From assembly GCA_003252455.1 (NCBI GenBank), contig QKED01000109.1, positions 1 to 64,000 of the forward strand: a stretch of 64,000 nucleotides of DNA, read 5' to 3'. The translations under genes were made by a program, and so were the position numbers. The notes beneath the pieces were generated by a model. It searched no databases. It was not told the DNA's origin and saw nothing but the letters and a program-made list of their open reading frames with translations. Shown piece by piece: positions 45,791 to 54,444 of the stretch (its first letter is position 1; each line of letters opens with the position of its first letter). Origin of the DNA: Gammaproteobacteria bacterium. GTDB lineage: Bacteria > Pseudomonadota > Gammaproteobacteria > Thiohalomonadales > Thiohalomonadaceae.

Positions 45791-46480
45791 TCAGCCCTTC
45801 TTCGGCTCGCCTTCGGCGATCATCTGCTGATTGCGCTCACGCATCTGCTTGAGCAGGGCGTCGAGACCGTCGCTGGCCAGGGTACTGGCGAAGGAGGTGC
45901 GATAGTTGACCACCAGACTGATGCCGTCGACGGTGACGTCGTAGAGCATCCAGTGACCACTATTGTCGTAGATGCTGAAGGTGACCGGGATGACCGTGCC
46001 GCTGGAGAGGGTGATCTCCGCGTTCGCCTGCGCCTTACGCCCATCCAGCTTGACCGGCTTGAAGGCGATCATCTTCTCGGCGTTGGCCAGCAGCTCATCG
46101 AGCTGCTCGGGGTCGTCGATCAGCGCACTGACGTAAAAGCGGGTGAGCAGGATGCGGAACTCTTCGGTGAAGCCCTGCTGTTGCTCCGGGGTGGCGCCGC
46201 GCCAGTAGTTGCCCAGCACCCAGCGAGCCATCACCTGCATATCCACGTGCGGGATGAGCAGCTCGTCGACCAACTCGTAGAGGCGCTCCGGGCGCTCCTT
46301 GATGGTCGGGCTCTCCTGCTTGAGGGTGTCGATGATGGTGTGGGTGAGGGTCTGCACCAGGGTCTCGGCCTGGGTGTCATCCACCGCAGCGCGCAGTGGG
46401 GCGGCAAACAGCAGGGCACTGAGCAGCAGGGCAAGTAGTGCGGACCAGCGTGACTGGACAAGGGCGAGGGGCTGGGACAT
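45791..46480 (-). CDS. mlaC: MlaC-like periplasmic phospholipid carrier (Ttg2D family)
   Basis: This 229-residue protein has a signal peptide (LLALLLSALLFAAPLRA) and the MlaC/Ttg2D pattern: LVDELLIPHVDMQVMARWVLGNYWR, FTEEFRILLTRFYVSALI, and VTFSIYDNSGHWMLYDVTVDGISLVVNYR. MlaC ferries a phospholipid between the outer-membrane complex and MlaFEDB. It heads the minus-strand series that ends with the MCE and TPR genes, so promoter elements should lie in 46481-46593, divergent from the U32 gene. Confidence 0.93.
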   Translation of the reverse strand: MSQPLALVQSRWSALLALLLSALLFAAPLRAAVDDTQAETLVQTLTHTIIDTLKQESPTIKERPERLYELVDELLIPHVDMQVMARWVLGNYWRGATPEQQQGFTEEFRILLTRFYVSALIDDPEQLDELLANAEKMIAFKPVKLDGRKAQANAEITLSSGTVIPVTFSIYDNSGHWMLYDVTVDGISLVVNYRTSFASTLASDGLDALLKQMRERNQQMIAEGEPKKG

Positions 46481-46593
46481 GGGTGTCTCCTTGGGTCGTT
46501 ATCGGTTATTTGCGGTGCCCTTATGGTGCAACCGCACAGGGGGGCAGATGCTACAATGGTTCACATTTTCGGCCACCTATACCCCCTTTGACC

Positions 46594-47922
46594 ATGCCCC
46601 GCCCCGAATTACTCACTCCGGCAGGTACGCTAAACAATCTGCGCTACGCCATGGCCTATGGGGCCGACGCGGTCTACGCCGGTCTCCCACGCTACTCGCT
46701 GCGGGTGCGCAACAACGATTTCAACCTCGACAACCTCGCCACCGGCATCGCCGAGGTGCACGCCCTCGGGCGCAAGCTCTACCTCACCGCCAACCTGATG
46801 CCGCACAACGCCAAGGTGAAGACCTTTCTGGCGGACATGCAGCCGGTGATCGACCTCGGCCCCGATGCGCTGATCATGGCCGACCCCGGCCTCATCATGC
46901 TGGTGCGCGAGCGCTGGCCCGAGATGCCGGTGCACCTCTCGGTGCAGGCCAACACGGTCAACTGGGCCAGCGTGCGCTTCTGGCAGCAACTGGGGCTCAA
47001 GCGCATCATCCTCTCGCGCGAGCTGTCGCTCGACGAGATCGCCGAGATCCGCCAGCAGTGCCCCGAGATGGAGCTGGAGGTGTTCGTCCACGGCGCCCTG
47101 TGCATCGCCTACTCTGGGCGCTGCCTGCTCTCCGGCTACTTCAACCACCGCGACCCCAACCAGGGGACCTGCACCAACTCCTGCCGCTGGGACTACAAGG
47201 TGCACGAGGCCGCCACCGACGTCAGCGGTGACGTGCAGTTGGCCGATGGCAGCTGCGCCAGCGCCGACTGCGGTGGCAGTGCGCGCAACCCCGAGGCGCA
47301 GGGGGTGTGGCTCATCGAGGAGTCCGAGCGCCCCGGCGAGCTGATGCCGGTGGAGGAGGACGAGCACGGCACCTACATCATGAACTCCCGCGACCTGCGC
47401 GCCGTGGAGCACGTGCACAAGCTGGCACAACTGGGGGTCGACTCGCTGAAGATCGAGGGGCGCACCAAGTCCCACTACTACGTGGCGCGCACCACCCAGG
47501 TCTACCGCCAGGCGATCGACGACGCGGTGGCGGGCAGGCCGTTCGACGAACACCTGCTCGGCGTGCTGGAAAACCTCGCCAACCGTGGCTACACCGACGG
47601 CTTCTACGTGCGCCACCACAGCCACGAATACCAGAACTATATGCAGAGCCGCACCGAGGAGTGGCGCCAGCGCTACGTGGCCGAGGTGAGCGCCTACGAC
47701 GCCACCACGGGTCTCGCCACCTGCGAGGTGAAAAACAAGTTCGCCATCGGCGACACCCTGGAGCTGATCACCCCCGCCGGCAACACCCTCTTTACCCTGG
47801 GAGAGATGCAGACCCTGGGCGGTCAGCCGTTGCAAGAGGCCCCCGGCGGCGGCCACCGCGTGCGCATCCCCCTGCCCGAGGCCGACTACCGCTACGCCCT
47901 GCTGGCCAGACAACAATACTGA
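46594..47922 (+). CDS. U32-family protein, TrhP/YegQ-like
   Basis: This 442-residue protein starts at ATG 46594 with MPRPELLTPAGTLNNLRYAM, the standard U32 opening. Iron-sulfur cysteines are seen in YSGRCLLSGYFN and DPNQGTCTNSCRW. TrhP (YegQ) acts in 5-hydroxyuridine formation in tRNA wobble positions; family members formerly called peptidases U32. A longer open frame from 46438 lacks a good start. The next gene starts 23 bp later. Confidence 0.92.
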   Translation: MPRPELLTPAGTLNNLRYAMAYGADAVYAGLPRYSLRVRNNDFNLDNLATGIAEVHALGRKLYLTANLMPHNAKVKTFLADMQPVIDLGPDALIMADPGLIMLVRERWPEMPVHLSVQANTVNWASVRFWQQLGLKRIILSRELSLDEIAEIRQQCPEMELEVFVHGALCIAYSGRCLLSGYFNHRDPNQGTCTNSCRWDYKVHEAATDVSGDVQLADGSCASADCGGSARNPEAQGVWLIEESERPGELMPVEEDEHGTYIMNSRDLRAVEHVHKLAQLGVDSLKIEGRTKSHYYVARTTQVYRQAIDDAVAGRPFDEHLLGVLENLANRGYTDGFYVRHHSHEYQNYMQSRTEEWRQRYVAEVSAYDATTGLATCEVKNKFAIGDTLELITPAGNTLFTLGEMQTLGGQPLQEAPGGGHRVRIPLPEADYRYALLARQQY

Positions 47923-47945
47923 GATTGCATCGAAGGAGAGGGGAG

Positions 47946-50900
47946 ATGCGCCGCGCCAATATCGTCCTGACCGCCCTCGCGGTCCTCTACCTCTCGCTCA
48001 TCTACGGCAAACTACGCCCCGAGTTCGGCCTGCTCAAGCCCCCCATCGAGACCTACCACATTGCCGTGGTCACCGCCCCGAGCAACCCCGACGTGGGCTA
48101 TGCCGTACAACTCCAACTGGAGGAGTTCAACCGACATGCCGCCGAGCTAGGGCGACGCCTGGTGGTCGACGCCTACCAAGACAACGGCCAACCCACCGAG
48201 GCGCGACGCATCGCCAAGGCGATTGCCGCCAGCGAGGCGGTGGCGGTGATCGGTCACCCCGACTCCACCAGCTCGCTGGTGGCCGGCGAGATCTACCAGG
48301 AGGAACACATCCCGGCGATCAGCGTCCAGGCCACCAACTACGCGGTAACGCGCAGCAACCCCTGGTACTTCCGCACCGTGTTCAACGACCGGGATCAGGG
48401 GCTCTATCTGGCCAACTACATCCGCCACATCCTCAAGGCGGACACCCTCTACATCATCCACAGCGGCGATCCCTACGGCGAATACCTGGCGACCACCGTC
48501 AGCGAGGTGCTGAAGGGCGACGGTGTGGAGATCATCGGTAGTGAACGCCTGGTGCGCGGTGAGTACCTCAGCCCCGAAGAGCTGGTCGAGCCGCTGGTGG
48601 AGCACCAAAAGGACGAGGCCCAGGCCCTGGCCGAGGCACAACGCCGCTACGAGCACGCCTACGAGCGTCACCCTGACGACCCCGAGCTGGAGGAACCGGT
48701 GGCCAAACGCCCGGTGATCTTCCTCGCCGTCGCCTCCGACGAGGGCATCCCGGTGATCACCGCACTGCGCGATGCGGGCCTCGACTACCCCATCGTCGGC
48801 ACCGAATCGCTCTCCGATCAACAGTTAGTCAACGAGCTGTGCCACCACCCACTGGAGCTGGCCCAACCCGGCTACTACACGCAGAACCTCTATCTCTCCA
48901 CCCCTTTCTCCTTCGAGCTGGCCAATCGCGAGGCACAGCAGTTCAAGCACCGCTTCGCCGCCGAGTACAACCACCAGCCCAACTGGCAGGCGATGTACGC
49001 CTACGACGCCAGCAAGCTCATCGCCCAGGCGGTGGACAGATTCCACGCCAAGCGCGGCACCCTCCCCTCCAGCGTCGCCGAACAGCGCCAACAGGTACGC
49101 CAATACCTACTCGGCCTCAACAGCCCACAGAAGGCGATCTCCGGCGTCACCGGCGACAACTGGTTCGATGGCGGGGGCGACGTCAACCACCCCATCACCC
49201 TGCTGCACTTCCAGCGTGGGCAGATCAACGTCGCCCCACTGCAGATCTACCCCGAGGTCGACCCGTTCGGACGCGAGGACCGCGACAGCCGCTGGCTGAC
49301 CAACTCGCTGCTGGTCGACCACCAGGTGGTACGCATCCGCAAGGTGGTCTACACCAGCATCAGTATCGACAAGATCGACCAGATCGACATGAAGGCACTC
49401 ACCTTCGAGATGAGCTTCGACCTCTGGTTCCGCGGTACCGACGCCATCACCCAAGACGACATCGAGCTACTCAACGCCGCCAGCGAGGTCAAGCTCGGCT
49501 ACCCTGTCAGTGATCGCATCATCGGCGACATCCACTACACCCTGTTCCACACCAAGGGGCGCTTCAAGGCCGACTTCCACCCCCTCGACTACCGCTACGG
49601 CAGCCACATCGTCGGCCTGCAGTTCCAGCACACCAAGAGCGATGCCCGCCAGCTCGACTTCGTCATCGACTACCGCGGCATGGGCCTGCAGGGCGAACAG
49701 AAGGGGCGTCCTGTGCTCGAACGCATGGTGCAGGAGCGCGTCGTCGCCTCCGAGAGCGGCTGGCTGCAATCCGACCTCTACATCTACCGCGACCTGGCCG
49801 GCCGCCCCTCCCTCGGTGAACCCGAGCGCATCAACCCCGAGGGGGGCTACCTCGACCACTCGCGCTTCAATATTGAGGTGGTGGTGATCTCCGACGGGCT
49901 GGTGATCTACAACCTGCTCGACGAACAGCAGGCGACACAGCTGGTGATCATCCTCCTCGGCTGCGTACTGCTGGTGCTATGGCTGCTGATCAACATCCGC
50001 CAGGGTCCACTCAATCAACTACTCTGGGTCTGGCAGACACTGCAGATTGTCTGTCTCATTCTGGCCCTGCAGGTGGTGGTCATCAACGAGGCCAACGGCC
50101 TCCTCTTGCCCTATCAGGTGCGCGTCCTCTCAGTCGCCTTCGAGGTGCTCTGGTGGCTCTTCGCCGCCCTCACCCTCGACCTGCTGGTCCGCCGCTTCGT
50201 CTGGTCGACCCTGGAGGAGAGCACCGACCAGACCGTGCCGGTGCTGGTAAAGAACTTCATCACCTTCGTCATCTTCAGCGTCGCCCTGCTCGGTATCGTC
50301 GCCTTCGTCTACGAACAAAAGGTGACCAGCCTGCTGGCCACCTCCGGCGTGTTGGCGATGATCATCGGCCTGGCGATCCAGATGAACATCGCCAACATCT
50401 TCTCCGGCATCGCCCTCAACCTGGAAGCCCCCTTCCGTCCCGGCGACTGGGTACGCATCGGCGACTACCCAGAGGCGCGCGTCTACGACATCACTTGGCG
50501 TGCCACGCGCCTCATCACCCGCGATGAACACCTGCTCTGCGTGCCCAACCACCTGGCCGCCGAGTCCACTGTGCACAACTATACCCAACCCGATCAGGGC
50601 GCCTCGCAACAGCTTGAGGTGCAGATCCCAGCCAATGCAGACCCATTGCGGGTACGTAAGGTGCTTCTCGACGCCCTGCTCTCGACCCGCGAGGTGACCC
50701 TCACCCCACCGCCCAAGGTGCTCATCGTCGGCATCACCGGTCACCTCGGTATCGAGCAGGACAACACCTGCTACCGCCTGCGCTTCCACCTGCACGACTA
50801 CCACGCACGTAGCGCCGCCCTCGACAGCGTCTGGGAACGGGTCTGGATCCATCTGCGCCGCTCGGAGATCATGTCACCGGTCAACGCTGGCAACCCACTG

Positions 50901-51455
50901 CTGGAGGATGGCATCCGCACCCAGGAGGAGGCACTACTCGACGCCTTCAACCAGATGGACCTGTTCGCCACCCTCCCGCCCGAAGAGCGCGAGCGCATGG
51001 CCCGTGAGCTGCAGCCTACCTGTTACCACCGCAACGAGGTGATCGTCGAGGTAGGGCAACCGAGCGACAGCATGTACCTCATCGTAGAGGGTGCCGTGCA
51101 GGTGCAAGTGCCCGATGCCGACGGCCGCGTACACGACGTGCGCCGCCTCGGTGTAGGCGACTACTTCGGCGAGATCGGACTGCGCAACCACTCCCCGCGC
51201 ACCGCCACCATCACCGCCCTGAGCGACAGCCTGCTAGTGGAGCTACCGCGCGCCCTGGTGCTGCCGATGCTCGACAAGATCCCCGAGATGCCCGACCTGT
51301 TCGAGGCGATCGTCAAACAACGCGCCCAAGAGGCCCAAGAGGTGGCCAAGAGTCGCGAAGAGCAAGAGACACCCCGTCCACTGCTCGTGCGCCTACTGAT
51401 CACCCTGTTCGGCCTCGGCAAGATCAAAATCAAGCGAAAGAGAGGACCCGCATGA
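47946..51455 (+). CDS. large channel: periplasmic binding domain + MscS pore + cyclic-nucleotide-binding domain
   Basis: This 1169-residue protein starts at ATG 47946 behind GGAGAGGGGAG. After an N-terminal helix a type I periplasmic binding domain (Leu/Ile/Val-binding-like) spans about 38-440 (YHIAVVTAPSNPDVG, VAVIGHPDSTSSLVAG, YIIHSGDPYGEYLA). A second extracytoplasmic beta-rich domain (440-640) contains IDKIDQIDMKALTFEMSFDL, which faintly recalls the pentameric ligand-gated channel fold. Five helices follow from 665, the last (LLATSGVLAMIIGLAIQMNI) the MscS pore, with the beta domain NIFSGIALNLEAPFRPGDWV. At about 1001-1128 is a cNMP-binding domain with GDYFGEIGLRNHSPRTATI, keeping the phosphate-cassette Gly-Glu and Arg. 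MscS proteins with cNMP domains (bCNG) exist; an added solute-binding ectodomain is unusual. Confidence 0.92.
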   Translation: MRRANIVLTALAVLYLSLIYGKLRPEFGLLKPPIETYHIAVVTAPSNPDVGYAVQLQLEEFNRHAAELGRRLVVDAYQDNGQPTEARRIAKAIAASEAVAVIGHPDSTSSLVAGEIYQEEHIPAISVQATNYAVTRSNPWYFRTVFNDRDQGLYLANYIRHILKADTLYIIHSGDPYGEYLATTVSEVLKGDGVEIIGSERLVRGEYLSPEELVEPLVEHQKDEAQALAEAQRRYEHAYERHPDDPELEEPVAKRPVIFLAVASDEGIPVITALRDAGLDYPIVGTESLSDQQLVNELCHHPLELAQPGYYTQNLYLSTPFSFELANREAQQFKHRFAAEYNHQPNWQAMYAYDASKLIAQAVDRFHAKRGTLPSSVAEQRQQVRQYLLGLNSPQKAISGVTGDNWFDGGGDVNHPITLLHFQRGQINVAPLQIYPEVDPFGREDRDSRWLTNSLLVDHQVVRIRKVVYTSISIDKIDQIDMKALTFEMSFDLWFRGTDAITQDDIELLNAASEVKLGYPVSDRIIGDIHYTLFHTKGRFKADFHPLDYRYGSHIVGLQFQHTKSDARQLDFVIDYRGMGLQGEQKGRPVLERMVQERVVASESGWLQSDLYIYRDLAGRPSLGEPERINPEGGYLDHSRFNIEVVVISDGLVIYNLLDEQQATQLVIILLGCVLLVLWLLINIRQGPLNQLLWVWQTLQIVCLILALQVVVINEANGLLLPYQVRVLSVAFEVLWWLFAALTLDLLVRRFVWSTLEESTDQTVPVLVKNFITFVIFSVALLGIVAFVYEQKVTSLLATSGVLAMIIGLAIQMNIANIFSGIALNLEAPFRPGDWVRIGDYPEARVYDITWRATRLITRDEHLLCVPNHLAAESTVHNYTQPDQGASQQLEVQIPANADPLRVRKVLLDALLSTREVTLTPPPKVLIVGITGHLGIEQDNTCYRLRFHLHDYHARSAALDSVWERVWIHLRRSEIMSPVNAGNPLLEDGIRTQEEALLDAFNQMDLFATLPPEERERMARELQPTCYHRNEVIVEVGQPSDSMYLIVEGAVQVQVPDADGRVHDVRRLGVGDYFGEIGLRNHSPRTATITALSDSLLVELPRALVLPMLDKIPEMPDLFEAIVKQRAQEAQEVAKSREEQETPRPLLVRLLITLFGLGKIKIKRKRGPA

Positions 51456-52300
51456 CCCCCACTCAACCCGTCGACCGGGTGCTCTACCACGCCAGTTGCC
51501 CCGACGGCTTCGGCGCCGCCTGTGCCGTGCGTGCACACCTGTTACCCCTGGGCATCGAGGCCGACTATCAGCCGGTGCATCACAGCAACCCACCGCCCGA
51601 TTGCAGTGGACAACACGTAGTGCTGGTCGATTTCGCCTACCCACGCGAGGAGATGCGTGCCCTGTGCGCCCAGGCCAAGAGCGTCACCGTCATCGACCAC
51701 CACGTCACCGCCGCGCGTGAACTGACCGGCCTCGACCAGGAGTGCGACAACCTCAGCCTGCACATCGAGCAGGCCCACTCGGGGGCCGTGCTCGCCTGGA
51801 TGCACTACCACGACAGCGAGGTACCGCGTCTACTCCGATATGTCGAAGACCGCGACCTGTGGCGCTTCGAGCTCGATGGTAGCCGCGACATTACCACCGC
51901 CATGGCCGCCTACGATTTCGACTTCGAACTCTGGAGCGGATGGTGCCACAACCCCGAGGCGCTCGACCGTCTACGCGACGAGGGGGCCGCCATCAACCGT
52001 TATCGCACACGCATGATCGAGCGCTACGCAAAACGTGCCGAAATTGGCAACCTCGCTGGTCACATGGTCCCAATCGTCAACGCACCCTCGGAGATCATCA
52101 GCGAACTGCTCGGCGAACTGGCCAAAGAGATGCCCTTCGCCGCCGGTTACCAAGACCGTGGCAGCAAGCGCCTCTGGTCCCTGCGCTCGACCCCCGAGGG
52201 GCTCGACGTGTCAGCAGTGGCAGAACAGCTAGGAGGCGGTGGCCATCCTCGTGCAGCAGGCTTCTCAACGTTACTCACAACACCGCCCTTCCCGGGCTGA
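51452..52300 (+). CDS. DHH-family phosphoesterase (DHH-DHHA1)
   Basis: This 282-residue protein shows the DHH motifs: HASCPDGFGAACAV near the start, VLVDFAY, VTVIDHHVTA and, in the C-terminal DHHA1 part, VAEQLGGGGHPRAAGFS. Such enzymes cut short oligonucleotides, pApA or cyclic dinucleotides (NrnA/GdpP relatives). Its ATG overlaps the stop of the channel gene (ATGA), so it is translated from the same message. It has no membrane segment. A role in degrading the nucleotide sensed by the channel is an appealing inference only. Confidence 0.9.
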   Translation: MTPTQPVDRVLYHASCPDGFGAACAVRAHLLPLGIEADYQPVHHSNPPPDCSGQHVVLVDFAYPREEMRALCAQAKSVTVIDHHVTAARELTGLDQECDNLSLHIEQAHSGAVLAWMHYHDSEVPRLLRYVEDRDLWRFELDGSRDITTAMAAYDFDFELWSGWCHNPEALDRLRDEGAAINRYRTRMIERYAKRAEIGNLAGHMVPIVNAPSEIISELLGELAKEMPFAAGYQDRGSKRLWSLRSTPEGLDVSAVAEQLGGGGHPRAAGFSTLLTTPPFPG

Positions 52301-52429
52301 GCATAGCCACTCGCGCCGTAGAGGAATGAATACAGTAACCGCCGGAGCATCCGTGTCATTGGAGAAGGATGCATCAATGCTCCGCTGGATTACACCTCAG
52401 CCGCGTGGCGTACAGCCCGTTCGACCACT

Positions 52430-52756
52430 CTATTCTTTCTCCATATGTAGCTCACGCATTAACAGGAACAACGGCAAGCCGAATGAGACACCCACCAAGA
52501 GCGTCCCAGCAATCGGGGCCCATGTACACCCCATCCGCGAGCGACGTCCTTCAGCAACGATAAAACCGATCAACACCAGTGCAGACACAATGACATCCAT
52601 CCAGGCAAAACCGCTCGCGTGTGAGGAAAATGCCTGACGGGCCAACTCAATCGGTGCAATACCGTACTCCATGGCCCACGGTACAAATTGTGAGTAGGGC
52701 GCAACTAGCCCGAGAACACAAAACAGACTGTAAAACCCTTTCATAAACACATCCAA
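52430..52756 (-). CDS. DUF2834-type small membrane protein
   Basis: This 108-residue protein has three hydrophobic helices (FYSLFCVLGLVAPYSQFV, MDVIVSALVLIGFIVAEG, IAGTLLVGVSFGLPLFLLM) and the DUF2834 pattern with a central WMDVIVS. ATG at 52744 is an alternative start. It lies 66 bp after the amine-oxidase gene in the same direction and could be the last gene of the LuxI-led operon. No function is known for the family. Confidence 0.8.
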   Translation of the reverse strand: MDVFMKGFYSLFCVLGLVAPYSQFVPWAMEYGIAPIELARQAFSSHASGFAWMDVIVSALVLIGFIVAEGRRSRMGCTWAPIAGTLLVGVSFGLPLFLLMRELHMEKE

Positions 52757-52822
52757 GCATCATTAGAACTGTGATTTGGTCTACCGCACCTGATGAGCAC
52801 GCCCCGCGCCGATGCGCACGCC

Positions 52823-54397
52823 TCACCCCTCGACGGATTCTCTGAGCAGGTGTAGGGCGCGCTGTGCGGAGGCAAGTGCACCCTCCTGCCAACCTGACAT
52901 ATACGTGGTGTAGTCACCGGCAAAAATGAACGGACCATCGGGCCTGTTCCAAACCTCTGAAGGAGGGGTTTCTGACCACCCACCAAGAGAGTGAGGCGTA
53001 TTGAGCCAGGAACGTGATATGCCACTGCGAACGTTACTGCGCAACTGTGGGTGGATACGTTCCCCCTGAGAGAGCGCCAACTCCTGGCGATCCCACTCGC
53101 TCAATCCAGCAAACTCATCACCCGGTTCACCACCAAACACGTAAGCCCCGACCAATACACCATCACCAGCACCGAAACCTGAGGAGGGATACCACATCTG
53201 GGTGATGGTCTGTTCAGTCCAGGTAATACCGCCGTAGATCTGCTCCTCTTCCTCCCAAAAGCGTCTCGCCTGAAAGGCAACCTTTCCAGCAGAGGTATAG
53301 TGTGTATCGTTGAGTGCAGACCGAACCGGCGCGGTGAAATCGTTGGGGATGGTGCGCAGCACCGAAGCTGGCAAAGTGATGATTGCATGGTTTGCGGTAA
53401 CTGAGCCTCGCCTTCCCTGATTGTCGAATGTTATGTGCACCCCGCTCTGAGTCCTGCGTATCTCTTCTACCACGTGCTGATAACGGAGAAGATGACCTAA
53501 ACGGTCAGCAAATGCCCTTGGGATTGCGTCCATGCCATAGCGTGGATGAAGCATTGTCGCTTGCTGATCGTAGTACTCAGCAATCTGGAAAAAATACTGT
53601 AATAGTGCATCGGTCGCTAAGTAGTTAGAGAAGGACAGGGGCGATGCAGCGACTTTTGGTGCCAGCAGACCGGTCCCGGGCTTAATACCACCACGAGTCG
53701 AACCCACAAAGCGAAAATCATCGGTTAAATCACCATATTGATACAACATGGCGAGCAGTGCCTGACGCTCCCCATCTGAAAAACTCCCATCCAAAGTCCC
53801 TGCGAGGGCACTACTGGCAAGTAATTGTGCCAAATTGCCACGAATAGAGGCGTGCACAGCGCGATTACGCACAGGGGTGTTACCAAATGCGGATGGAGCA
53901 TGGACGTAAGCACCACGGTTTTCATTGACCAGAACGTCTAGCGGTATGCCGAACTCACGGCAGTAACTCAATATACCGACGTGATGTTGAGGAATTCGCG
54001 CAGCACCGGCATCGAAATAGAGCATCTCATCTCGATCAAAGTCACAATAGGTACTCTTGCCGAGCTCCTCGATGAGGTCGCCACCACGGATGGTTTCGAC
54101 ACGTCCACCTGGACGGTTACGAGCTTCCAGTACTAAGCAATTGATCCCCCTCTGGCGAAGTTCGTACGCAGCCACAAGTCCTGTGATTCCCGCACCGAGA
54201 ATGACGACATCGACGTCAGAACCATTAGCGTTGTTTCCACTGTGCATCCCCCAGCCACGTCTAAACGTCCCAGAATCCTCTGCAGAGGCCATACTCGGCA
54301 TAACACCACCAAGTACCGACGCCGCGACGGCTCCGCCTAGATTACGCGCGGTGCGAAGAAACTCTCGTCTGGATACACCGTGATACTCTGATTTCAT
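52823..54397 (-). CDS. Tat-exported flavin amine oxidase
   Basis: This 524-residue protein starts at ATG 54397, where AAGGTGA precedes by about 8 nt; the frame is open to 54448. It has a twin-arginine signal (VSRREFLRTARNLGG, then a hydrophobic stretch ending ASA) and an FAD-binding fold (VVILGAGITGLVAAYELRQRG, LEARNRPGGRVETI). The C-terminal FAD segment reads FIFAGDYTTYMSGWQEGAL. It belongs to the monoamine/L-amino-acid oxidase family and should act on an amine in the periplasm. It is the last enzyme of the LuxI-led operon. Confidence 0.92.
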   Translation of the reverse strand: MKSEYHGVSRREFLRTARNLGGAVAASVLGGVMPSMASAEDSGTFRRGWGMHSGNNANGSDVDVVILGAGITGLVAAYELRQRGINCLVLEARNRPGGRVETIRGGDLIEELGKSTYCDFDRDEMLYFDAGAARIPQHHVGILSYCREFGIPLDVLVNENRGAYVHAPSAFGNTPVRNRAVHASIRGNLAQLLASSALAGTLDGSFSDGERQALLAMLYQYGDLTDDFRFVGSTRGGIKPGTGLLAPKVAASPLSFSNYLATDALLQYFFQIAEYYDQQATMLHPRYGMDAIPRAFADRLGHLLRYQHVVEEIRRTQSGVHITFDNQGRRGSVTANHAIITLPASVLRTIPNDFTAPVRSALNDTHYTSAGKVAFQARRFWEEEEQIYGGITWTEQTITQMWYPSSGFGAGDGVLVGAYVFGGEPGDEFAGLSEWDRQELALSQGERIHPQLRSNVRSGISRSWLNTPHSLGGWSETPPSEVWNRPDGPFIFAGDYTTYMSGWQEGALASAQRALHLLRESVEG

Positions 54398-54444
54398 AAA
54401 ATCACCTTGATTACTGTTAAAATTGAGAGACTTGTCAGTTTGCC

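Noticed and set aside
52301-52429. Terminator after the DHH gene
   Set aside because: GGAGCAT and ATGCTCC can pair, but there is no T tract and the loop is large, so the region is left unannotated.
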